Made by a program: the position numbers and the translations under genes
Shown here: positions 6,882-13,154 of the stretch, piece after piece
Layout of the letters: the number at the start of each line of letters is the position of its first letter
How positions within the stretch are numbered: position 1 is the first letter of the stretch
NCBI GenBank assembly: GCA_030639985.1
Contig: DAOWKG010000100.1
Span: forward strand, 1-13,531
From: Desulfuromonadaceae bacterium
Lineage (GTDB): Bacteria; Desulfobacterota; Desulfuromonadia; Desulfuromonadales; Geopsychrobacteraceae
DNA: 13,531 nt
Direction: 5' to 3'
Notes under the pieces: model-generated
The model's database searches: none
What the model was told of the DNA's origin: nothing
The model's input: the letters and a program-made list of their open reading frames with translations, nothing else

Positions 6882-7304
6882 ATGTCTGATAAAGAGTACA
6901 CTGCTGGCGACCATATCGAGGCCAAATGCACAAAGTGCAAGGACGTCACTAACCACACAATCGTAGCCATGGTTGATGACAAGCCTGCCAAAGTCGAATG
7001 TAACACCTGTAGTGGCATCCATAAATATCGCAGCCCTACAACCAAGAAGGCTGCCGCTAAAAGTAGAACCAGCGCCACCAAGGCAGCAAAAATCAATAAA
7101 ATTGAGACCGAATGGGAAGATTTGGTTCAAGGTGCCGATCCTACCACCGCAACTACATATAGCATGAAGATGTCGGTAAAAAATGGGGAACTGATCAATC
7201 ACCCCAGTTTTGGTATTGGCCGAGTCATCAGCGTTACCAAACCCAACAAAATGGAAATTTTCTTCCGTGACGGGGTTAAACTGTTACGCTGTGCCATCGG
7301 CTAA
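6882..7304 (+). CDS. Zinc-ribbon protein with C-terminal Tudor/SH3-like domain
   Basis: A 140-residue, probably cytoplasmic protein without a named function that I can assign. An N-terminal zinc-ribbon-like motif uses C16/C19 (CTKC) and C40/C43 (CNTC). Residues 55-73 are a basic Lys/Ala/Ser linker resembling histone-tail-like DNA-binding tails. Residues 101-136 (from NGELINHPSFGIGRV to FFRDGVKLL) resemble the small beta-barrel at the C-terminus of PcrA/UvrD helicases and CarD-like modules, which contact RNA polymerase. This suggests a nucleic-acid or RNA polymerase associated factor (inference). ATG 6882 is chosen because AAGGAGAT precedes it by 3-10 nt; the longer frame from TTG 6828 begins inside the -35 box. 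The good promoter implies steady expression. Confidence 0.85.
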   Translation: MSDKEYTAGDHIEAKCTKCKDVTNHTIVAMVDDKPAKVECNTCSGIHKYRSPTTKKAAAKSRTSATKAAKINKIETEWEDLVQGADPTTATTYSMKMSVKNGELINHPSFGIGRVISVTKPNKMEIFFRDGVKLLRCAIG

Positions 7305-7374
7305 ATAACACTGCAGACAAGCTGTTTATCGGCAATAGCTCGGCAGCATAAAAGTGCATCAGGTAACAATATAT

Positions 7375-8421
7375 ATGCCCAAATCCGAACCCAAAGGCAC
7401 CAGCCTCCTTTTGACCCTAGCGGCATTAATTATAATTATTGCCGGGGTCAAAACCGCCCAACCGTTGCTGGTTCCATTTCTCCTTGCATTTTTTATTTCG
7501 ATAATCTGTGCCGGTCCATTTTTCTGGCTCCAACAGCATAAAATACCGGCACCGATTGCCCTATTGATGGTTATAAGTACCGTTATGCTGGGGGGGGTGA
7601 TTGTGGTTACCCTGATCGGCACATCGGTCAACGACTTCACTACTGAACTACCCGTTTATCAGGAACAGTTACAGGGGCAGACCATTGCAATGGTTGACTG
7701 GCTCGACAAACTGGGAATCAAGGTCTCCAAACAATTATTGCTGGAACATTTCAATCCCGGTGCAGCAATGCAATCGGCCGCTCACATGCTGGCAACAGCT
7801 GGCGGGGTTTTAACCAACTCCTTCATGATTCTGCTGACCGTTATCTTTATTTTACTTGAGGCGGCGGGAATACCCAAAAAACTCCACGCGGCCCTTCCAG
7901 ATGCCAACTCATCCCTGGCTTCCTTCGAAAAGTTTTCCACCGGCGTACGCCAATATCTCGCCATAAAAACCCTGGTAAGTCTCGGTACCGGATTAGTGGT
8001 TACGGTCGGACTGTTACTCCTCGGCCTTGACTATGCACCCCTCTGGGGGATGATCGCCTTTCTCTTGAACTATATCCCCAACATCGGCTCAATCATTGCC
8101 GCTGTCCCGGCAGTACTGCTGGCAGTAGTACAGCTGGGGCCAATCTATTCATTGTTAGTTGCCGTACTCTATCTGGTTACCAATGTTATTATGGGCAATG
8201 CCATAGAACCACGCCTGATGGGGCAAAAACTTGGCCTTTCGGCTCTGGTAATTTTCATCTCTCTGGTTTTTTGGGGCTGGGTTCTCGGCCCGGTCGGAAT
8301 GCTCCTCTCGGTACCATTAACCATGGTGGTAAAAATCGCCCTCGAAGTAAACGAATCGACTCGCTGGATCGCCATCCTCCTCAGCTCTGAAGCCCCCGAC
8401 AACGCCATAGTTAGAGATTAA
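7375..8421 (+). CDS. AI-2E family transporter (multi-pass permease)
   Basis: A 348-residue inner-membrane protein of the AI-2E/YdiK/PerM family, near the usual family length. It has paired hydrophobic helices at each end, a soluble central segment (about 80-150) and the family signature NYIPNIGSIIAAVPAVLLA, followed by EPRLMGQKLGLSALVIFISL and a final LGPVGMLLSVPL helix. Family members have been linked to autoinducer-2 export or Na+/H+ antiport, but most are uncharacterised and no substrate can be read from the sequence. I chose ATG 7375, with AGGTAA 8 nt upstream at 7361-7366; an in-frame GTG at 7354 would add seven residues and has no good ribosome binding site. The aldo/keto reductase gene begins 4 nt after the stop, so the two are probably co-transcribed. 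Confidence 0.9.
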   Translation: MPKSEPKGTSLLLTLAALIIIIAGVKTAQPLLVPFLLAFFISIICAGPFFWLQQHKIPAPIALLMVISTVMLGGVIVVTLIGTSVNDFTTELPVYQEQLQGQTIAMVDWLDKLGIKVSKQLLLEHFNPGAAMQSAAHMLATAGGVLTNSFMILLTVIFILLEAAGIPKKLHAALPDANSSLASFEKFSTGVRQYLAIKTLVSLGTGLVVTVGLLLLGLDYAPLWGMIAFLLNYIPNIGSIIAAVPAVLLAVVQLGPIYSLLVAVLYLVTNVIMGNAIEPRLMGQKLGLSALVIFISLVFWGWVLGPVGMLLSVPLTMVVKIALEVNESTRWIAILLSSEAPDNAIVRD

Positions 8422-8425
8422 TCCC

Positions 8426-9499
8426 ATGCGCTACCGCCAATTTGGCACAACCGGCAAACAGGTATCGGTGATCAGTTTTGGTGGAATGCGTTTCATTGAG
8501 CCAAAAGATCTAGATAAAAGCGCAGATATATTACTCTACGCCCATAGCAAAGGGATCAATTACTTCGACACCGCCCCCATTTACTGTGGTGATCGCAGCG
8601 AAGATATCTTCGGGCACGCTCTGCGGCAATTGCCACGTAACAGTTTTTATGTAGCAAGCAAATGTAGTCGTGACAACGGAGATGATTTACGCAAAAGCTT
8701 AGAACGCAGTCTGAAACGACTAGGGGTTGAGCAGATTGACTTCTTTTACATCTGGCACCTGATGAACCTGCAAGACTGGGACAAACGTAAAGCTGGTGGA
8801 GCGATAGAAGCTGCCCTTAAAGCACAGGAAGAGGGATTAATCGGTCACCTCTGTTGCTCTTCGCATATGGATGGTGAAGATTTGGCAGTAGTTTTAAAGG
8901 AAGATATTTTTGCCGGGGTATTGCTCGGCTACAATGCGCTGAATTTCCCTTACCGGCGCCATGCCGTTGAGCAAGCGGGGAAACTTAAGCTTGGGGTTGT
9001 CACCATGAACCCCCTCGGTGGTGGACTGATCCCGCAAAATCCCGAGCGTTTCGACTTTCTTAAAACTGTTGCAACCGACACCGTCGTCAGTGCCGCTCTC
9101 CGCTTTAACCTTTCGCACCCCGATGTCACCACGGCGCTGGTCGGTTTTACTAACCACCAAGAGATAGATCAAGCAGTCGCGGCAGCAACCGACTTCGCCC
9201 CCATTAACCAGAGCCAGCAGCAGGAGCTATTCAAGCAGATCGAAGCCTCATTTGACGACCTCTGTACCGGTTGCGGTTACTGTCTCCCCTGCCCCGTCAA
9301 TATTCCCATCCCCAAATATCTCGATAGCTACAACCAGTTAATATTGAATGGCGGCGACCGGCAGGCAGTTCTGAATCGCTACCGCATGCACTGGAATATC
9401 ACCCCGCAACAAGCCAAAGAGTGCGTCCGTTGCGGTGCCTGCGAAGAACGCTGCACCCAACATTTGCCAATTATGGATCGACTGGCAGAGTTGCCGTAA
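8426..9499 (+). CDS. Aldo/keto reductase with C-terminal 2x[4Fe-4S] domain
   Basis: A 357-residue soluble oxidoreductase. Residues 1-260 form an aldo/keto reductase barrel with the catalytic tetrad visible: D48 and Y53 in FDTAPIY, K79 in ASK, and H111 in IWH. The C-terminal part has two cysteine clusters for [4Fe-4S] centres: C280/C283/C286/C289 (CTGCGYCLPCP) and C333/C336/C339/C343 (CVRCGACEERC). In the second cluster the proline that usually follows the last cysteine is a threonine. This architecture is common in anaerobes and suggests electron exchange with ferredoxin besides or instead of NAD(P)H; the substrate is unknown. The gene starts 4 nt after the permease gene and ends 10 bp before the convergent secreted-protein gene, with no clear terminator between them. 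Confidence 0.93.
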   Translation: MRYRQFGTTGKQVSVISFGGMRFIEPKDLDKSADILLYAHSKGINYFDTAPIYCGDRSEDIFGHALRQLPRNSFYVASKCSRDNGDDLRKSLERSLKRLGVEQIDFFYIWHLMNLQDWDKRKAGGAIEAALKAQEEGLIGHLCCSSHMDGEDLAVVLKEDIFAGVLLGYNALNFPYRRHAVEQAGKLKLGVVTMNPLGGGLIPQNPERFDFLKTVATDTVVSAALRFNLSHPDVTTALVGFTNHQEIDQAVAAATDFAPINQSQQQELFKQIEASFDDLCTGCGYCLPCPVNIPIPKYLDSYNQLILNGGDRQAVLNRYRMHWNITPQQAKECVRCGACEERCTQHLPIMDRLAELP

Positions 9500-9509
9500 T
9501 TAATCAACG

Positions 9510-10289
9510 CTATTTACCACCACCGGGCCCACTACCACCAGAGCCTGACCCACTACTACCAGAACCTGCACCACTACCAGAACCTGCTCCGCTGCTACCA
9601 GCAGCAGTTCCCATGCCACTCACCCCGCTTTGACCCGAACCAATTGACGACATATACCCTTTGGCAAACGATTCGATCCCGCTTTGAGTACTCTGCCGAC
9701 TAAACTGCTCACGCATGGTGTGCATATCTTTAACGCTAAAACCTCGCTGCAATGCTTTTTCAACTACTGCAGCGGTGGTTGCCGACTTAACCCCTCGGCG
9801 GGATAAATCTCTCGCTGTGAGCATTGCTTCTTTCGCCAAAGAGTAATTAGTTTTCCGAGAGCTTTGTTTTGCAGCTAAGCGGGTAAAAACTTTTTTAGCA
9901 TGTTGCACGGTTAAACCGGCCGCCATTCCTGCAGCAACGATATTACCCAATTGGGCAGCCTGCTTTTTATCCTTAACCAGACCTTTTGCTAAAGAATGTG
10001 CGTAGCCATAGCGAGAAGATATTCGTTCTATTGCCCCGACAATCCTGTCTGGGGCAACCTGCTTGGCAATCCCTTCCTGCACTTTTCCGGCAATGGCATC
10101 TGCAGGGAACCCTTTTTGCCTGGCGGTACTAATAGCATTTTCTACCTGCGCAACCTGAGCATCGGTAAAACCGGCACTAGCCATAGTATGCGCAAATCCC
10201 GAAACATTTTCGTTTGCCATAGCTGCGGGGGTTGATAATAAAAGTAATAATAACAGTGCTACGATTACGTTTAATATTTTATCAGACAT
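9510..10289 (-). CDS. Secreted alpha-helical protein with Gly/Ser-rich tail
   Basis: A 259-residue exported protein of unknown function. Residues 1-25 form a signal peptide ending AMA. The mature part (26-210) is helical with recurring hairpin-like segments in which a helix ends in G-[FL] and is followed by a short S/T/P turn, for example ARQKGFPADAIAGKV, GMAAGLTVQHAKKV and ALQRGFSVKDMHTM. Similar 'VxEGIAKxVxPDRI' segments are known to me from uncharacterised exported proteins of related bacteria. Residues from about 214 are almost only Gly, Ser and Ala, ending GGGK. The gene is last in the sigma operon, 42 bp after the lipoprotein gene, with AGAGGAT before its ATG. The Gly/Ser tail links it in style to the Gly-rich proteins at 11871 and 13155. 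A structural or matrix role is inference. Confidence 0.82.
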   Translation of the reverse strand: MSDKILNVIVALLLLLLLSTPAAMANENVSGFAHTMASAGFTDAQVAQVENAISTARQKGFPADAIAGKVQEGIAKQVAPDRIVGAIERISSRYGYAHSLAKGLVKDKKQAAQLGNIVAAGMAAGLTVQHAKKVFTRLAAKQSSRKTNYSLAKEAMLTARDLSRRGVKSATTAAVVEKALQRGFSVKDMHTMREQFSRQSTQSGIESFAKGYMSSIGSGQSGVSGMGTAAGSSGAGSGSGAGSGSSGSGSGGSGPGGGK

Positions 10290-10331
10290 TCGGCCTATCC
10301 TCTTTATCTATGAGGTTTGAAATGGTATCGA

Positions 10332-10655
10332 TCAAAAAATATAAAGACAGTTTTCAGAACCAAAATCGTCTCTTTCTTTCAAGCGACACTCAGGAACGTA
10401 CATTGAGCCATCAACAATATAAAAATATTTTAGCTCCAGGCTGGCAGGAACCTCTATTTGCCAAACCCCAGAACTATTCTGCGTTGCATCATGGAGCAAA
10501 TAACGATCATAAGACGATGCGAATTGAACCCTTTTAGCCTCACCATTTTGCAAAAAAAAGGTCAATAAATCCGAGTCTTTTGCAACAAAATGTTTGGGGG
10601 CACAACCGCCTAAATACAGTGCTAATAGAATCAGTAGTACGAAGTATTTATTCAT
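10332..10655 (-). CDS. Small lipoprotein resembling the CBM48-like anti-sigma tail
   Basis: A 107-residue lipoprotein. The signal peptide ends in the lipobox LGGC, so C18 should be lipidated after cleavage. Residues 40-107 are a beta-rich segment that ends with ERDDFGSENCLYIF, almost the same as ERDDFGGENSIIKV at the end of the neighbouring anti-sigma protein. Both also share a pattern of 'W-x-[IV]-x-[VL]-P' followed by an aromatic-rich strand (KYFYIVDG here, HRYSYLLEDG there). It is therefore probably a divergent, partial version of the same E-set/CBM48-like fold. Whether it still binds a sugar polymer is unclear. Its start overlaps the anti-sigma stop (ATGA at 10652-10655), so the two are translationally coupled and may act in one sensing pathway. 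Confidence 0.83.
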   Translation of the reverse strand: MNKYFVLLILLALYLGGCAPKHFVAKDSDLLTFFLQNGEAKRVQFASSYDRYLLHDATQNSSGVWQIEVPASLELKYFYIVDGSMYVPECRLKERDDFGSENCLYIF

Positions 10656-11221
10656 ATAGCGCTACTGACCTTGATAATTGAATTTTCCCCGCCAAAATCG
10701 TCCCGCTCTCTGGCCAATACGGTTGGATCGGCTATTTGCTGGCCATCTTCGAGAAGGTAACTATAACGATGTTCCCCCTCAGGAAGACCGATAGATACCG
10801 ACCAGTAACCACTATCACCGATCTGTTCCATCGCCACCGGTGACCAACCGGTAAAATTGCCAACAATTCGAGCCTGATCGATATCGGGTTGATAAATAAC
10901 AAAGCGGCGCAATTCCTTGCTGTTCTCAACCGGGACAGTCCCCTGCATAAAAAAACCAATAAGCAAAATGCAGGCAGTGGCAAACCCGGCTACTGGTGGC
11001 CACCAAACTCTGAAAATATTTTGTTTGGCCCTCGGCTTAATTGGCAGAGCCATCGCAGCCATGCTGATACCGACATCGACCTGCAGTAGTTTTTCCTGCT
11101 CCAACAGCTCAACACTTTGATTTTTGAATTCTTTATCTTTGTGCACCGCCTCAACAAACTCGATTTTTTCATCCAGATCAAGTTCATCATCAATAAACAT
11201 GCTGATAAAGTAATCGTTCAT
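10652..11221 (-). CDS. Membrane anti-sigma-like protein with CBM48/E-set domain
   Basis: A 189-residue protein. Residues 1-55 are a cytoplasmic acidic helical segment (FIDDELDLDEKIEFVEAVHKD) like the N-terminal part of anti-sigma factors, but without the HxxxCxxC zinc motif. One membrane helix lies at about 73-92. Residues 105-186 outside the membrane look like an AMPK-type glycogen-binding/isoamylase N-terminal (CBM48, E-set) domain: ARIVGNFTGWSPVAM, GYWSVSIGLPEGEHRYSYLLEDG and DPTVLARERDDFGGEN. The start overlaps the sigma gene stop (ATGA 11218-11221), the standard sigma/anti-sigma arrangement. Inference: it holds the sigma factor at the membrane until the external domain senses a polysaccharide or another ligand. 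Confidence 0.87.
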   Translation of the reverse strand: MNDYFISMFIDDELDLDEKIEFVEAVHKDKEFKNQSVELLEQEKLLQVDVGISMAAMALPIKPRAKQNIFRVWWPPVAGFATACILLIGFFMQGTVPVENSKELRRFVIYQPDIDQARIVGNFTGWSPVAMEQIGDSGYWSVSIGLPEGEHRYSYLLEDGQQIADPTVLARERDDFGGENSIIKVSSAI

Positions 11222-11706
11222 GATATGTGTCCCTTTAAGATTTGCTTCAGCTTAATCCGTGCCCGATGGATTTTAACCTTGATATTGGCCTCACTATTAC
11301 CTGTTACTTGAGCAATTTCACGGTATGACAGCCCACTGCTCGCCAGCAGAGACAGAATATCCCGTTCGTCATCGGTCATTTGCTGTAAGGCGGTAAATAC
11401 CAGCCGGGCTTCCTCACGGATCTGTAAAATATGTTCCTGGTCAATAGCATGGCCATGATCGTCATCCTCATAAGAAACAGTCGAGCGGTTTTTACGGATA
11501 TGATCAAAAAGCAAATTTCTCCCAATCGTAAACAGGAGAGCGGGATTGTGCTCCTTTTCTGCATACTGCTCCAGATAGCGGGTAAAACTTTCCTGCACAA
11601 TATCGGCAGCCAAATGGTAATTGCCAGATTTACGCAATAAGTAGCCGAACAGTCTATCTCTATGGGCAGTATAAAAAATCTGAAACATATCCATACTTAT
11701 ATCCAT
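11218..11706 (-). CDS. ECF-type RNA polymerase sigma factor
   Basis: A 162-residue sigma70-family ECF factor. Region 2 covers about residues 8-74, with AADIVQESFTRYLEQY and the FTIGRNLLFDHIRKNR helix that recognises the -10 box. A short acidic linker follows (YEDDDHGHAIDQ). Region 4 covers about 103-158 with a clear helix-turn-helix for the -35 box (LSYREIAQVTGNSEANIKVKIHRARIKL, split at residues 126-153). It heads a coupled operon with the anti-sigma-like protein, a lipoprotein and a secreted protein. The start is uncertain: ATG 11706 has AAAAGG only 2 nt upstream, and the later in-frame ATGs at 11694 and 11688 are further away. The first 50 or so bases are repeated, frameshifted, at 12907-12960. 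Confidence 0.92.
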   Translation of the reverse strand: MDISMDMFQIFYTAHRDRLFGYLLRKSGNYHLAADIVQESFTRYLEQYAEKEHNPALLFTIGRNLLFDHIRKNRSTVSYEDDDHGHAIDQEHILQIREEARLVFTALQQMTDDERDILSLLASSGLSYREIAQVTGNSEANIKVKIHRARIKLKQILKGHIS

Positions 11707-11870
11707 AACCTTTTCAAACGAAAATAGTTACATTTTTACAAAAAATAAGTTGTAACTTTTGCTTCTCCCGTTCGTTAACCAATCAAATCGCTGTCATCGG
11801 CCTCGATAATAGATCGAGTGCCGGAAAGCAACATTTAATACTAACAGCAATAGACAAGGGAGAGAAACAA
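11707..11870. promoter_or_regulatory. Divergent control region of sigma operon and Gly-rich gene
   Basis: This 164-bp gap separates the sigma operon (leftward) from the Gly-rich gene (rightward). It contains two TTACA steps 8 nt apart (11728-11732, 11736-11740) and TGTAAC at 11751-11756, which with GTTACA 11727-11732 makes an inverted pair. TGTAAC lies within AAGTTGTAACTT. Downstream is CGTTCGTTAACC (11769-11780). AAC-type -35 and CGTT-type -10 boxes are usual for ECF sigma factors. The second CGTT is 16 nt from TGTAAC, a normal ECF spacing, so autoregulation in either direction is plausible. AAGGGAGAG at 11856-11864 is the ribosome binding site of the Gly-rich gene. Confidence 0.5.
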
Positions 11871-12230
11871 ATGAAAAGAATTGCAAAAAAACAGCACCTA
11901 ATTTGGGCGGCAGTATTACTACTGATGCTAACCCCAGTCGCTTTCGACTTTTCATCAGGGCATTTATTTTCTAACACCGCACATGCTCAAGGAGGAAACG
12001 GCGGGGGTGGAAATGGTGGCGATGGCGGAAACGGCGGTGGCGATGGCGGTGGTAGTGGCGATGGCGACTGTGATGGCACTGGTACCGGCATGGGCATGGA
12101 AACCGCACAGCAAGCGAAATCCATGACCCAGACCCGAACGAGAAGTCAGATTCAAAACCGCCATCAACTTGAGCAAGCTGCGGCTGAACAAACACAGGAT
12201 CCTGCCACTGAGGCACCTGAGATTAACTAA
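11871..12230 (+). CDS. Small secreted Gly-rich protein, copy A
   Basis: A 119-residue exported protein of unknown function. A long signal peptide (MKRIAKKQHLIWAAVLLLML, then a hydrophobic stretch) ends at AHA, residue 39. Residues 41-75 are Gly/Asn/Asp repeats built from GGN, GGD and GDG steps, encoded by GGTGGC and GATGGC-type hexamers, with a single cysteine at C67. A polar, Gln/Arg-rich tail follows (METAQQAKSMTQTRTRSQIQ, residues 77-96), which is kept in the paralog at 13155. The first 42 residues match the paralog at 34 positions. The gene is divergent from the ECF sigma operon and shares its control region, so it is a likely target of that sigma factor (inference). A strong terminator follows at 12327-12372. 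Confidence 0.85.
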   Translation: MKRIAKKQHLIWAAVLLLMLTPVAFDFSSGHLFSNTAHAQGGNGGGGNGGDGGNGGGDGGGSGDGDCDGTGTGMGMETAQQAKSMTQTRTRSQIQNRHQLEQAAAEQTQDPATEAPEIN

Positions 12231-12277
12231 AACAACAAACCATGTTAAACCGACATCAGAAAGCGGCTGTACTGCCT

Positions 12278-12324
12278 CTTTGGTGACAAGTTTAAACAGA
12301 GACTTGCTTGTGGCAGGTAAGTCT
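12278..12324 (+). other. Conserved 3' hairpin element, copy A
   Basis: Downstream of the Gly-rich gene, GGTGACAAGTTTAAACAGAG followed by a hairpin (ACTTGC 12302-12307 pairing with GCAGGT 12313-12318, enclosed by AGACTT 12300-12305 or AAGTCT 12319-12324 in an alternative fold) is repeated in related form at 13485-13531. In the second copy the stem reads ACCT/AGGT, so one side changed while pairing was kept. It lies just before the terminator and may be a 3' UTR structure or a small RNA. I do not recognise a known riboswitch. Confidence 0.45.
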
Positions 12325-12326
12325 AC

Positions 12327-12372
12327 AAGAACCCCGCAGTTCTGCGCCTCCGGAGCTGTGGGGTTCTTTTTT
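12327..12372 (+). terminator. Strong intrinsic terminator after Gly-rich gene A
   Basis: AAGAACCCCGCAG (12327-12339) pairs with CTGTGGGGTTCTT (12356-12368) over 13 bp with one G-U pair, followed by a T run (12367-12372). The 16-nt loop contains the palindrome CTCCGGAG. It closes the Gly-rich transcript and separates it from the cidA remnant. Confidence 0.88.
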
Positions 12373-12510
12373 ATCACCAATTCCATACGGCCCAAAACAT
12401 TAAACCTGCACTATCAACCCACCGAATTTTTCTGGAGAAATCAGAACGTTTCTTCTATGATTTAATTTTTTACGGGTGCTACCACCTAAAAGGTTGATCA
12501 GGAATAAGAA

Positions 12511-12898
12511 ATGGTTAGAGGATTTGCAATTTTACTCGGGTTAATGGTTGGGAAAGCTGCTATCAACAGGGTTTGATATACCGTAGCCAGGTAGTGTTCT
12601 CGGAATGATCCTGATTTTACTGGCGCTATGAGTTAGGTTGATTAAACTGGCATGGGTCACCGAAGCATCCGAGTTGCGGCTAAAGAACCTGTCGATGCTG
12701 TTTGTTCCGGCAGGGGTCGGAGTGATGGTCTACTTTGATCTGATCGCCCAACAATGGCTGCCACTGGTCCTTGCAACAGCAGTAAGTACCGCAGCTGTAA
12801 TTGCCGTAACCGGTTTGACGGCAAATTTTTTGTTGCGTAAAGGGGGCGCTCATGAAGTAGTAGCTTGTTGTCATCCCCCCTGCTTGGAATTACCTTAA
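12511..12898 (+). pseudogene. CidA/LrgA-family holin-like protein, broken
   Basis: The sequence encodes a whole CidA/LrgA protein in pieces. From ATG 12511, with AGGA at 12500-12503, the frame reads MVRGFAILLGLMVGKAAINRV and stops at TGA 12574-12576. After a frameshift, another frame carries PGSVLGMILILLAL (from 12587), with TAG at 12584-12586 and TGA at 12629-12631, and then KLAWVTEASELRLKN, SMLFVPAGVGVMVYFDL and TAVIAVTGLTANFLLRK. These are the expected conserved blocks in order, without a large deletion. The open stretch 12638-12898 alone is not a gene because its start is in the middle of the family sequence. The intact protein would be a small membrane holin-like partner of LrgB. Confidence 0.88.
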
Positions 12899-12920
12899 CG
12901 CAGGCGGTCTATCTTTATGG
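12852..12920 (+). pseudogene. LrgB-family remnant, N-terminal fragment only
   Basis: Overlapping the end of the cidA remnant, in the usual cidA-lrgB arrangement, ATG 12852 is followed one frame away by the residues SLLSSPLLGITLTQAVYL (62-base region 12862-12915). This resembles the start of LrgB proteins (SSPLFGITLTLAVYL-like). A one-base insertion just after the ATG would explain the frame difference. The similarity ends where duplication copy B starts (about 12907), so the rest of lrgB is gone. The assignment rests on a short match plus gene order. Confidence 0.6.
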
Positions 12921-12960
12921 GCGTTATAAAAATCTGAAACATATCTACACCTTACGCTTC
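12907..12960 (-). pseudogene. 5' fragment of the ECF sigma gene (duplicated, frameshifted)
   Basis: Read on the minus strand, ATGTTTCAGATTTTTATAAC from 12942 matches the sigma gene from its third in-frame ATG (11688). One T is missing from a run of six, which shifts the frame after about five codons. Only about 15 codons are present, then the block meets the lrgB remnant. It is a by-product of the segmental duplication and encodes no sigma factor. Confidence 0.8.
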
Positions 12961-12978
12961 ATAACCTTTTCAAATTAG

Positions 12979-13038
12979 AATAGTTACATTCTTACAGAAA
13001 ATAATTTAAAATAGTTACATTCTTACAGAAAATAATTT
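12979..13038. repeat. 31-bp tandem repeat in the copy B control region
   Basis: A 31-bp unit starting AATAGTTACATTCTTACAG occurs at 12979-13009 and again at 13010-13038, with 29 identical bases. Copy A has one unit, in diverged form (11723-11750). Each unit carries two TTACA steps 8 nt apart, so copy B doubles this putative binding element. TGTAAC (13038-13043) follows directly. Confidence 0.9.
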
Positions 13039-13154
13039 GTAACCTTTGCTTCATTCGTTAACCAATCAAATCGCTTTCATCGACTGCGATAAATGATCGG
13101 GTGTTGAAAAAGCATAGTGTAGATACTAAAAACAATACCAGAGGAGAGAGAAAA
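13038..13154 (+). promoter_or_regulatory. Candidate promoter and leader of Gly-rich gene B
   Basis: TGTAAC (13038-13043) and CGTT (13056-13059) followed by AACCAATCAAATCGCT are conserved with copy A (11751 onward). Here the spacing is 12 nt with a single CGTT, whereas copy A has CGTT twice, 12 and 16 nt from TGTAAC. GAGGAGAGAG just before 13151 is the ribosome binding site. Function is inferred from conservation between the copies. Confidence 0.4.

Larger units (their letters stand above)
11652..12324. repeat. Segmental duplication, copy A
   Basis: This block and the one from 12907 share, in the same order: the 5' end of the sigma gene, the control region, the Gly-rich protein gene and a 3' hairpin element. 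GTCTATCT at 11652 corresponds to 12907. The start codons (11871 and 13155) and the 3' AGGTAAGTC elements line up as well. Identity is high at the edges and in the signal-peptide part of the gene and breaks down in the Gly-rich middle. The intact sigma gene suggests that copy A is the parent. Confidence 0.9.

Noticed and set aside
9421..9633. Pro-rich 70-codon plus-strand frame at the aldo/keto reductase end
   Set aside because: It is the complement of the Gly/Ser-rich tail of the minus-strand secreted protein and an out-of-frame reading of the reductase end.
12000..12090. CRISPR or intergenic repeat array, suggested by short GC-rich repeats
   Set aside because: The repeats are in-frame Gly/Asp codon repeats without spacers and lie within a coding region.
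12278..12372. c-di-GMP (GEMM) riboswitch, suggested by the EAL/HDOD gene and the structured leader-like DNA
   Set aside because: The sequence lacks the conserved GEMM core and tetraloop pattern and lies downstream of a gene, before a terminator and a pseudogene.
11964..12395. 143-codon minus-strand frame over Gly-rich gene A and its terminator
   Set aside because: It runs through a strong terminator and is antisense to Gly-codon repeats, which create long spurious frames (Ala/Thr/Ile runs). The plus-strand protein has a signal peptide and a conserved paralog.
12638..12898. 86-codon open frame as an independent membrane-protein gene
   Set aside because: Its sequence is the middle and end of CidA/LrgA, and the family's N-terminal blocks lie upstream beyond stops and a frameshift. 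It is part of a pseudogene.
13101..13154. Start of Gly-rich protein B at 13101
   Set aside because: The region corresponds to the untranslated leader of copy A, and a clear ribosome binding site precedes ATG 13155, which matches the copy A start.
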